Assembly: GCA_903642275.1 (NCBI GenBank)
Contig: CAHJWK010000030.1
Span: forward strand, 1 to 40,574
DNA: 40,574 nt
Reading direction: 5' to 3'
Source of the DNA: Chitinophagaceae bacterium
Lineage (GTDB): Bacteria > Bacteroidota > Bacteroidia > Chitinophagales > Chitinophagaceae
Position numbers and translations under genes: made by a program. Below, in pieces: positions 33,945-40,574 of this stretch. The first letter of the stretch is position 1. Each line of letters begins with the position of its first letter. Under the pieces are notes generated by a model, which searched no databases, had not been told where the DNA came from, and was given only the letters and a program-made list of their open reading frames with translations.

Positions 33945-34313
33945 ATGAAAAAAATAATCACAGCAATGTTTGTTTCCGCTTTGTTAATTACTGTTAGCAG
34001 CAACGCGCAAACAAGTCAACCCATGATGAAGAAACATGGTATGCAAGGCGCAAGAACGCAGCAAATGCTAAAAGATTCCTTACATCTTACAGATGTTCAA
34101 ATCGATTCTGTAATGGCAATCCGTGAGCAGTCTTCAGGTACTATGATGTCAATCAGAAATGATACGACACTTTCAACGGATCAAAGACAGCAGGAAATGA
34201 AAGCAACAAAAGAACAAATGAAGATGCGTTTGAAATCAATCTTATCAAAAGACCAGATGCAACAGCTTGAAGAAATGCAGCGCAACATGCATAAAGGCAA
34301 GATGCAAAATTAA
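33945..34313 (+). CDS. Secreted Spy/CpxP-like helical protein
   Basis: The 122-residue protein has a signal peptide (about 1-21, ending SSNAQ). The mature part is rich in Met, Gln and Lys: a first helix pair (RTQQMLKDSLHLTDVQIDSVMAIREQ) followed by LSTDQRQQEMKATKEQMKMRLKSILSKDQMQQLEEMQ. The pattern L-LT-xQ-x-x-I/V-x and LSxDQxxxL is that of Spy/LTXXQ-type periplasmic proteins. Those act as chaperones or envelope-stress sensors in Proteobacteria. The function here is inferred from resemblance only. Confidence 0.7.
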   Translation: MKKIITAMFVSALLITVSSNAQTSQPMMKKHGMQGARTQQMLKDSLHLTDVQIDSVMAIREQSSGTMMSIRNDTTLSTDQRQQEMKATKEQMKMRLKSILSKDQMQQLEEMQRNMHKGKMQN

Positions 34314-34342
34314 AGCAGTCAAAATAATTAATTTTTTAAGTG

Positions 34343-34370
34343 AAAAGGTTTCTGAAAAGAAGCCTTTTTT
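34343..34370 (+). terminator. Terminator behind the Spy-like gene
   Basis: AAAAGGTTTC and GAAGCCTTTT pair over 10 bp with one G-T wobble around a 6-nt loop and end in T6. Confidence 0.8.
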
Positions 34371-34404
34371 ATTGTATGCACTTTAATACTTAATTTCAGT
34401 TATC

Positions 34405-35553
34405 GTGCTTAAAAAAACATTTATAGCGCATTTTGATTTGGATTCATTTTTTGTAAGTGTTGAAATGATCAATGACCCTTCGCTTAAAGGCAAAGCGGTT
34501 ATTGTTGGTGGCAGCCGCGACCGTGGCGTTGTTACTACATGCAGTTATGAAGCAAGAAAGTTTGGTGTGCATTCTGCCATGCCTATGAAAAAAGCAATTC
34601 AGCTATGCCCGCATGCAATACTTATTCGCGGTACACGTGGACAATATGGTAAATTTTCAAATTGGGTTACAGATATCATTGCTGTAAAAGCGCCAAAGTT
34701 TCAGAAGGCAAGCATCGATGAGTTTTATATTGATCTTACAGGAATGGATAAATTTTTTGACCCGTTTAAATGGACGATTGACTTACGTGAAGAAATTATA
34801 AACGAAACAAAACTTCCGATTTCGTTCGGGCTTGCCAGCAATAAATTGATTGCTAAAATTGCTACGGATGAAGCGAAACCTAACGGTTACTTATTTATCC
34901 AGCATGGAAAAGAAAAAGAATTTTTAGCACCATTACCTGTTAAAAAAATTCCGGGTGTAGGTAATCATACTTTATCTGTTTTAAATGAAATGGGTATTGA
35001 ATTTATCGGTGATATCTTAGAAAGAACTGAAGCTGAAATGGAAACGCAGTTGGGTAAATGGGGATTAGAATTATGGAATAAAGCGCAAGGCAAAAATTAT
35101 GGAACTGTTACAGAATGGCATGAAGCAAAATCCATATCAACCGAAAACACTTTTGAAACAAATACTGGTGAAACAGGTTTTTTATTAAGCGAGCTTGTCA
35201 GGATGACGGAAAAGATTGCATTTGAATTAAGACAGGACGCAAAATTTGCAGGTTGCATAGCTGTCAAAATACGTTATCCAAATTTTGAAACCACATCAAG
35301 GCAAACCGCAATTGATTATACTTTTAGAGACGATGAATTGATTTCCGCAGCAATGGATCTCTTTGAAAAATTATATAAAAAAGGTAAGCCGGTAAGATTG
35401 CTTGGTGTAAGGCTTACAAACTTTAAAAGCATAAATGTGCAGGGTAATTTGTTTGATGATGTATCGAAAAAAACAAACCTGTATAAAGCCATTGATGAAA
35501 TAAAAATCAAGTTTGGAAAAGGTTATGTTTCAAAAGCAAGAACAGTGAAGTAG
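34405..35553 (+). CDS. dinB: DNA polymerase IV (Y family)
   Basis: Error-prone translesion polymerase of 382 residues. Seen: AHFDLDSFFVSVE (D11), SYEARKFGVHSAMP, KASIDEFYIDLTG (D105, E106), SFGLASNKLIAKIATDEAKPNG and IPGVGNHTLSVL (helix-hairpin-helix). The little-finger domain spans about 245-345. The sequence VQGNLFDD (346-350) near the end fits the QxxLF beta-clamp binding motif, expected near the C-terminus of Pol IV. GTG at 34405 starts it. It is convergent with the FAD reductase gene (2 bp apart). No LexA box is recognised. Confidence 0.95.
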   Translation: MLKKTFIAHFDLDSFFVSVEMINDPSLKGKAVIVGGSRDRGVVTTCSYEARKFGVHSAMPMKKAIQLCPHAILIRGTRGQYGKFSNWVTDIIAVKAPKFQKASIDEFYIDLTGMDKFFDPFKWTIDLREEIINETKLPISFGLASNKLIAKIATDEAKPNGYLFIQHGKEKEFLAPLPVKKIPGVGNHTLSVLNEMGIEFIGDILERTEAEMETQLGKWGLELWNKAQGKNYGTVTEWHEAKSISTENTFETNTGETGFLLSELVRMTEKIAFELRQDAKFAGCIAVKIRYPNFETTSRQTAIDYTFRDDELISAAMDLFEKLYKKGKPVRLLGVRLTNFKSINVQGNLFDDVSKKTNLYKAIDEIKIKFGKGYVSKARTVK

Positions 35554-35555
35554 AA

Positions 35556-36788
35556 TCAGTAAGTTATCTTAATCGGCTTTGTATAAGCAGTTACCAGCCA
35601 TCGTTTCATTTCTTTCTCAGTGTACCATTTCTTAAAAAAATTACTTGATAAAACTGCATCAACACCCTTTATAAATATGGATGCAGGCATGGCATTGGCG
35701 AACCTGTAAATGCGTTCTTCATCAAGCAAAGGCTTATGAATTTCCTTATTATAATTACTGAACATTTTTTCAATAAAACAATTTTCATCAACAGCCCGCT
35801 TAATGTAATGCGCAGCGATGTAACCTGATAACATTGCCGGCCCAATGCCTTCACCTGAGTTTGGACAAACCATTGATGCTGCATCACCCATAAGCAGCCA
35901 ACCATCACCATGTGCTTTGCGGTTTAATGTTGACATAGGAATGCCCCAGCCTTTTGGTTGTTCCAATGCAACTGCATTTTTAAAACGATGCCTGATGTGC
36001 ACATCATTCGCAATAATATCTTGAAGCGCTTTACGGGTGTTGATGTTCTTTTTTGCAACGTGATAACTTGCCATTCCAAAGCCAATGTTTGCCTCATTGT
36101 TATCAAGCGGAAAAATCCAGAAATAAGCAAAAGGATATTTTTTAGGGAAATAAATTTCAATGAGTTTATTATCATCAATGCCATCAACATTTTGCCAATA
36201 CTGCCGTAACGCGGCAGCATAATGATTGCGGTTAACATTCCTGTCACCAACATGTTTTAAAACAACTGAATGATCGCCATCAGCACCAACAAGCATTGGT
36301 GTTTTAATAATTATTTTTTTTGATTGATATGTCGCTTCAAGCGTCCACTCCTCTCCTGTTTTTGAAATTTTTTGTACAGAACAATTGGTTCTTACATCGG
36401 CAAAATTTTTATCAATCTTATTAAATAAAAAAGTGTCAAAACTGGTTCTGCGTGAAGTATAAAATATGGGTTGATTTAAAAGTGCATCATCATTTTCATT
36501 CTTACACATCAAATCAATATGCTTGCCTTTTGGAAGTATAAAACACATACCCATTGAATGCGTAAACTCATCTTTTATAAATTCATTTTTTATGATGGAT
36601 GGATCAATATTATTCAGTACACGCACCACTTTAAGATCTAATCCATCACCGCAAATTTTATCTCTTGGAAAATCGGCTGCATCAACTATTAGATGCTTTA
36701 TGCGAAGCTTGCCAAGCATTATAGATGTAGTTGAACCAGCCGGGCCTGCACCAACAATACAAACATTCGTGTGGATTATTTCCTGCAT
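35556..36788 (-). CDS. FAD-dependent oxidoreductase, geranylgeranyl reductase family
   Basis: The 410-residue protein has the ADP-binding motif VGAGPAGSTTSI at 13-24, then CGDGLDLK (the substrate-side Cys-Gly-Asp of the family), the second FAD motif GADGDHSVV at about 175, and MGDAASMVCPNSGEGIGPAM near 300 (the GDAA motif). These features match the geranylgeranyl reductase family (NAD(P)/FAD-dependent), which reduces polyprenyl chains in archaea and phototrophs. In Bacteroidota its substrate is unknown and could be a lipid or a quinone. It is third in the minus-strand line prfB, T9SS cargo, this gene; 15 bp gap. No transmembrane segment is seen. Confidence 0.82.
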   Translation of the reverse strand: MQEIIHTNVCIVGAGPAGSTTSIMLGKLRIKHLIVDAADFPRDKICGDGLDLKVVRVLNNIDPSIIKNEFIKDEFTHSMGMCFILPKGKHIDLMCKNENDDALLNQPIFYTSRRTSFDTFLFNKIDKNFADVRTNCSVQKISKTGEEWTLEATYQSKKIIIKTPMLVGADGDHSVVLKHVGDRNVNRNHYAAALRQYWQNVDGIDDNKLIEIYFPKKYPFAYFWIFPLDNNEANIGFGMASYHVAKKNINTRKALQDIIANDVHIRHRFKNAVALEQPKGWGIPMSTLNRKAHGDGWLLMGDAASMVCPNSGEGIGPAMLSGYIAAHYIKRAVDENCFIEKMFSNYNKEIHKPLLDEERIYRFANAMPASIFIKGVDAVLSSNFFKKWYTEKEMKRWLVTAYTKPIKITY

Positions 36789-36803
36789 ATTAATCCGGCA
36801 ATA

Positions 36804-38807
36804 TTATCGTATTAAAACTACTGTACCTTCCAGTGTATGCAGGTTACCTTCAAGGTCTGAATACCGGAAAATATAAACATAAGTCCCGGGCGGCTGATTA
36901 ACACCTTTAAAGGTTCCGTCCCAACCTGTGCTTACATTTTTGGCTGAAAAAATATTTTCCCCGTAACGGTTATAAACTGATAATAAAATCATACGTTGAC
37001 CACTTAAATCAACGGCTTTAAAAATATCATTTCTGCCATCACCGTTTGGTGTAAAACCGGAAGGTAGATAAATGGGTAAAGAACAGCGTGCGTTTACTTT
37101 AACCGTATCCCTGAAAATGTTACAGGCAGATGTTACATTAACCCAATATCTTCCCGGAGTGGTTGCAGTAAAAATTCTTGTTGTTGAACCATCCTGCCAT
37201 TTATAAATAGCTGTGCTGTCAAAAGGTAACGTAAAAGTTACGGGTTGATTATTTATTAAACAGGTATCACTTAAATTAAAGCTGTATAATTTTTTAAAAT
37301 TTATATTATAGTTCCACGTACTGTCGCAGCCACGTGTTGTTAAATAATGAAAGCTATACATACCGGTTGTTTTTACGAGTGAATCATTTGGCGGCAGGAA
37401 ATAATTATTACCATTACATAATAAAATACTTGTATCTTTTATAACAGCTTTGCAACAATTCTGTATATCGCAATCCAGCATTGTTTTAGCTGAAAGCTCT
37501 TGTGTATAAGGTTGCACATAGCTTGTTTGAATACTTCCCTCATTTATCCAGCTGTGTGTTATGTTTGGTGGGTATGGAATAACATCAATCTTAAACGAAA
37601 TTTTAAAAGTGTCCGAACATAGTGTAGAACCATTTTCATCTGCTTTTACCAGGTAAGCAAGATTTTCTGAGGCTGCATTATCTGAAATATTGTTTGCCAT
37701 ATAACTACCTGCAATATAAATGTTCTGATTATGCACAAACGCATTGGTGATGCGTTGAAGATTGTCTGCCGTTTGCTTATATTCATGCGCCCATACAACC
37801 ACAGAATCATTTTGAACAGCAAATAAAATAGGTGAATGCTTTGGATAAAGGTTAGCATCATACATCTGCTTATCAGATGAAATAGAACCAAAATTTCCTA
37901 CAGGTACATTGTCAAGATTTAGCTTGCTTGAATTCAATTCTATTTTTCTTCCATCAAAAAATTTACCATCAGCCGTTAAAAAAAATATCCTGTTGCCAAC
38001 CTGCAGATGAATGGTTTTATCACTTTGGCTCACTGCCCTGGGCGATGCATTGTTCTTTAAGCTTTTATAACCATTCATCCATTGTATGGCGCCATTATCT
38101 TTATCAAGCTTTATAACGTAACCATCATTTGTTTCATCTTCAACACCGGTTACAAGCAATGAGCCATCTTTCGCCTGTGCACTTGTTTTTAAACCTTCTG
38201 TATTGTTGAACCTGAAAGATTTCCACCACATAAGCTTACCATTTGCATCAAGTCTTAAAACGATATTTGTACTTTTATTTATTGAGGTAACATTGCCTGA
38301 GCTATCACCTGAAAAATCTGTATATAAAGTTCCTGCTGCTATATAACCATTATCATTTAGTTGTGTTACAGACAGCAAATTGCTGTATTGAGGACCAACT
38401 GCCAGTGACCATTGCACAGCAGCATTTGAATCAATTTTTATAATGATGCCTTCGTTAAATGTTGAGAGAGAGGTTGTGGACCCTGCTATAATAAAACCTT
38501 TGTCAGAGGTTCGTCTTATACCATTAACTGTTTCATCTTTGCTAAGCCCGATTGCTTTAGACCAGATAATATTTCCACCGCGGGTAAATTTCATTACCCA
38601 TATATCTTTATTATGATTGATGGCTGATTCCGTTGAACCGATAGCATAAATATTATCATCCTCACCATAAAACATATTTTTTATTATTGCATCATGCACG
38701 CCCTTGTTCCAGATAATTTTTTGAAATGATACGGTGTCGCAGTACTGTGCCTGCAAAGATGTTTGCAAAATAAAAATCAGGAAAAAAAACAAGTATATTT
38801 TTTTCAT
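36804..38807 (-). CDS. Secreted protein with T9SS type B sorting domain
   Basis: I use ATG 38807 (667 residues) because a signal peptide begins there (KKIYLFFFLIFILQTSLQAQ); an upstream TTG at 38825 would add six residues. The mature protein has repeated WD/quinoprotein-like blades (DIWVMKFTRGGNIIWSKAIG; GFIIAGSTTS; GYIAAGTLY; DGYVIKLDKDNGAIQWMNGYKS), typical of secreted propeller proteins. An SbsA-type domain follows, then the C-terminal gliding-motility/T9SS type B domain (PSGFTPNGDGRNDIFKA, then VYNRYGENIF, WDGTFKGVNQPPGTYVYIF). The cargo is exported to the surface by T9SS, whose PorU2/PorV2-type components are at 1721-7971. Ligand unknown. Confidence 0.87.
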   Translation of the reverse strand: MKKIYLFFFLIFILQTSLQAQYCDTVSFQKIIWNKGVHDAIIKNMFYGEDDNIYAIGSTESAINHNKDIWVMKFTRGGNIIWSKAIGLSKDETVNGIRRTSDKGFIIAGSTTSLSTFNEGIIIKIDSNAAVQWSLAVGPQYSNLLSVTQLNDNGYIAAGTLYTDFSGDSSGNVTSINKSTNIVLRLDANGKLMWWKSFRFNNTEGLKTSAQAKDGSLLVTGVEDETNDGYVIKLDKDNGAIQWMNGYKSLKNNASPRAVSQSDKTIHLQVGNRIFFLTADGKFFDGRKIELNSSKLNLDNVPVGNFGSISSDKQMYDANLYPKHSPILFAVQNDSVVVWAHEYKQTADNLQRITNAFVHNQNIYIAGSYMANNISDNAASENLAYLVKADENGSTLCSDTFKISFKIDVIPYPPNITHSWINEGSIQTSYVQPYTQELSAKTMLDCDIQNCCKAVIKDTSILLCNGNNYFLPPNDSLVKTTGMYSFHYLTTRGCDSTWNYNINFKKLYSFNLSDTCLINNQPVTFTLPFDSTAIYKWQDGSTTRIFTATTPGRYWVNVTSACNIFRDTVKVNARCSLPIYLPSGFTPNGDGRNDIFKAVDLSGQRMILLSVYNRYGENIFSAKNVSTGWDGTFKGVNQPPGTYVYIFRYSDLEGNLHTLEGTVVLIR

Positions 38808-38838
38808 GTGTGTAAGCCTGCTCAATTTTTTAAAGATA

Positions 38839-39931
38839 TTAATTTACCGGCTCTTTCTCCATCATTAAAAAGGCTTTTATAAAGCCATCAAGGTCTCCAT
38901 CCATAACAGGTTGCACATTACCAACTTCGTAATCCGTCCTATGATCTTTAATCATTTTATAAGGATGAAAAACATAGCTTCTTATCTGGCTGCCCCATTC
39001 GATTTTTTTCTTACCGGCGTTGGTAGCATTCTTTGCTTCTTCACGTTTACGCAGCTCTTCTTCATATAAACGGCTTTTCAACATTTTTAATGCAAGTTCA
39101 CGATTCTCCCCTTGTGTTCTGCTTTGCTGGCACTCAACAATAATACCCGAAGTAATATGTTTTAAACGTACTGCCGTTTCAACCTTATTTACATTCTGTC
39201 CTCCTTTACCACCACTTCTGTAAAACTCCCATTCAAGGTCTGCAGGGTTTACATTTATTTCAATCGTATCATCAATTAAAGGATACACAAATACACTTGC
39301 AAAAGATGTATGCCTTCTTGCATTGCTATCAAACGGGGATATTCTTACAAGCCTGTGCACGCCGCTTTCTGCTTTTAAAAAACCATAAGCAAACGGGCCA
39401 TTAAATTCAAGTGTTGCTGTTTTTATACCGGCGCCTTCACCTTCCTGTAAATCAAGTTCAGATACTTTCCATCCTTGTTTATCACCATACATTCTATACA
39501 TGCGCAACAACATTTCTGCCCAATCCTGGCTTTCTGTTCCGCCGGCACCGGGATTTATCTGCAGCACCGCAGGCAATTCATCTTCAGGCTGGTTAAGCGT
39601 GCTTTTAAACTCTGCATCATCTAACATTGATAATGCATTATCGAAAGCTTGCTTTGTTTCTTCTTCTGTCGCATCACCAAGTTTCCAGAATTCAAACAAT
39701 ATAGCAAAATCTTCTACTGCCGTTTCAACCTGTTTAAATACTTTAATCCAGAATTCATTTGTCTTGATTTCTTTCATGGTTTCAGTGGCACGTTTATTAT
39801 TGTTCCAGAAACCTTCAGAAAGAGAAAGCCTGCGGTCGTTCTCTATTTTTTGAGTTCGGTTATCAACGTCAAAGAAACCTCCTTATCCCGCCAATTCGGA
39901 ACCGCATATCCTGTAATTTTTCGATTGTCAT
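38839..39931 (-). CDS. prfB: Peptide chain release factor 2, with programmed +1 frameshift
   Basis: The full product spans two frames. ATG 39931 begins MTIEKLQDMRFRIGGIRRFL, then UGA (39871-39869). Slipping one base forward at CTT-TGA-C continues with DVDNRTQKIENDRRLSLSEGFW and the long frame that ends at 38839, about 363 residues in all. The body has the UGA-specific SPF motif (VRISPFDSNARR) and the catalytic GGQ (SGGKGGQNVNK), which PrmC methylates. Taking the internal ATG at 39777 as start would lose the family's N-terminal domain. The frameshift makes RF2 regulate its own level. An apparent -7 box (39936-39943) lies only 4 bp before the ATG. Confidence 0.95.
39868..39884 (-). promoter_or_regulatory. 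prfB: prfB recoding site (internal Shine-Dalgarno plus CUU UGA C)
   Basis: AAGGAGG-TTT-CTT-TGA-C (17 bases). The AGGAGG has a 3-nt spacer to the CTT slip codon, the same spacing as in the E. coli site. When RF2 is scarce the UGA is read slowly, CUU tRNA slips to UUU, and the full protein is made. The upstream 20-codon frame and the downstream body are both intact, so the site is functional in principle. Confidence 0.93.
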
Positions 39932-39935
39932 ATTT

Positions 39936-39943
39936 CAAAGGTA
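39936..39943 (-). promoter_or_regulatory. Candidate -7 element of prfB, leaderless or nearly so
   Basis: Minus-strand TACCTTTG is identical to the rpmI -7 box and ends 4 bp before the ATG. There is no clear TTTG 19-21 bp upstream. Confidence 0.4.
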
Positions 39944-39979
39944 AGCAGTGAAAGTTATAAGATGTTGTGCAGCGTGTAA

Positions 39980-40399
39980 TTATACATTATGGTTCTTTTT
40001 CGAATCAACAAACGAAGTCTTAAAAATTTTTTTCAACACATCAATATCAACATCACTTAATTTATTAATGTACAAGCAACCTTTACCGGTTTTATGCTTG
40101 CCAAGATTGGGCAACAGTCGCTGAATTCTTTCATTACCTGCACCAACATATAACGCAATATTTTGTTTACGCGGTGAGAAGCCGATAAGGCACATATCAC
40201 CTTCATGCCCGCTTTCATATTTATAATGATAACTTCCAAAACCGACAATAGCAGTGCCCCACATGTTTGGTGATAAACCTGTAACCTCTTTTATTAGTTC
40301 AACTATTGCAAAACAGTCTTTACATTTTGCTTCATCCTGTACAGCATTGATAAAAGATGTAATGCTGTCATTAGTTTTTTTTGTTTTTACTTCGGCCAT
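39980..40399 (-). CDS. DUF1801 domain protein
   Basis: The product has 139 residues from ATG 40399; a longer reading from 40435 adds 12 residues unlike the family. Seen: the DUF1801 pattern SITSFINAVQDEAKCKDCFAIVELIKEVTGLSPNMWGTAIVGFGSYHYKYESGHEGDMCLIGFSPRKQNIALYV, followed by LLPNLGKHKTGKGCLYINKLSDVDIDVL. DUF1801 proteins are small cytosolic proteins (related to YdhG) that have not been assigned a sure function. A Cys pair (CKDC) may bind a ligand. Between this gene and prfB the minus strand holds no other gene. Confidence 0.85.
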   Translation of the reverse strand: MAEVKTKKTNDSITSFINAVQDEAKCKDCFAIVELIKEVTGLSPNMWGTAIVGFGSYHYKYESGHEGDMCLIGFSPRKQNIALYVGAGNERIQRLLPNLGKHKTGKGCLYINKLSDVDIDVLKKIFKTSFVDSKKNHNV

Positions 40400-40458
40400 A
40401 AAATTTAATTTATAAAAGTTGTTAGTAATGGACATACTGTAAAGACTGCGTTAATAAT

Positions 40459-40574
40459 TTAGTTCGGCAGAGTTACAAATGTGCTGCCGCTGTTTTCAAC
40501 TATTGCACGTATAAGATGGATACGCTTTGTAAACTCTTCCCAGGTTGCGTATTCAATTTTAGTTTCGCAAATCA
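40459..40574 (-). CDS. C-terminal fragment of a gene cut by the window end
   Basis: The minus strand reads ICETKIEYATWEEFTKRI, then HLIRAIVENSGSTFVTLPN and a TAA (40461-40459). The 37 residues contain no family motif I recognise. The frame is open to the window edge, and it ends 60 bp before the DUF1801 start. Confidence 0.45.
   Translation of the reverse strand, partial: ICETKIEYATWEEFTKRIHLIRAIVENSGSTFVTLPN

Noticed and set aside
39777-39931. prfB as a shorter gene starting at ATG 39777
   Set aside because: It would remove the N-terminal domain. The +1 recoding site and 20-codon upstream frame are intact and give the usual length.
1-40574. rRNA or tRNA genes and IS elements
   Set aside because: None seen: no rRNA-like stretch, no convincing cloverleaf, no transposase reading frame.

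Overview
The window reads as chromosomal DNA of a Bacteroidota bacterium, most likely a Chitinophagaceae relative. The grounds are low GC, a type IX secretion (T9SS) gene pair of the PorV2/PorU2 kind, a secreted protein with a T9SS type B sorting domain, several Bacteroidota-only families (DUF6600, a small single-TM family, PorV/PorQ family), and promoters of the Bacteroidota TTTG-N19-TAnnTTTG type. The family-level assignment is inference. Both ends cut a gene.

Layout. 1-1392: a truncated propeller-type secreted protein, then an ECF sigma factor overlapping a one-TM anti-sigma candidate. 1444-1600: a degenerate 21-bp periodic repeat. 1721-8358: PorV2-like barrel, very large C25 (gingipain-like) PorU2-like peptidase, RDD membrane protein. 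8386-13563: small membrane protein, photolyase-related protein without the usual Fe-S cysteines, proline dehydrogenase, POTRA/barrel outer membrane protein. 13596-15472 (minus): aat, clpS and prmC, probably one operon with the barrel gene; aat and clpS are two arms of the bacterial N-degron pathway. 15506-16576: ribD.

16577-18440 is the only clearly accessory segment. Two small genes, each a short globular (possibly winged-helix) domain plus a C-terminal membrane segment, are each followed by a matching hairpin and a copy of a ~130-bp direct repeat, and each is preceded by an inverted partial copy of the repeat core. A large fold-back structure separates them. The second gene is frameshifted at an A8 run. 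This looks like two tandem cassettes of an uncharacterised repeat-bounded element.

18488-22384 (minus): TPR-type secreted protein behind gyrA. 22744-25419: secreted protein gene broken by an in-frame TAA, then an ECF sigma factor overlapping a protein that combines an anti-sigma-like N-terminus, one TM segment, a long disordered linker and an outer-membrane barrel-like C-terminus. That is the architecture of dual-membrane-spanning anti-sigma factors. 25433-31016 (minus): serine hydrolase, a second and better-preserved 21-bp repeat array, a catalytic-domain-only acyl-CoA mutase, a small TM protein and a Q/N-rich DUF6600 lipoprotein. 31156-35553 (plus): yajQ, rpmI-rplT without infC, arginine decarboxylase, a Spy-like periplasmic protein, dinB. 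35556-40574 (minus): FAD-dependent reductase, T9SS type B cargo, prfB with its programmed +1 frameshift intact, a DUF1801 protein and a truncated gene.

The most rewarding places to look are the repeat-bounded two-gene segment, the shared 21-bp repeat family at two distant 3' ends, the sigma/dual-membrane anti-sigma pair, and the prfB frameshift site with its strong internal Shine-Dalgarno in a phylum whose ribosomes largely ignore such sequences.
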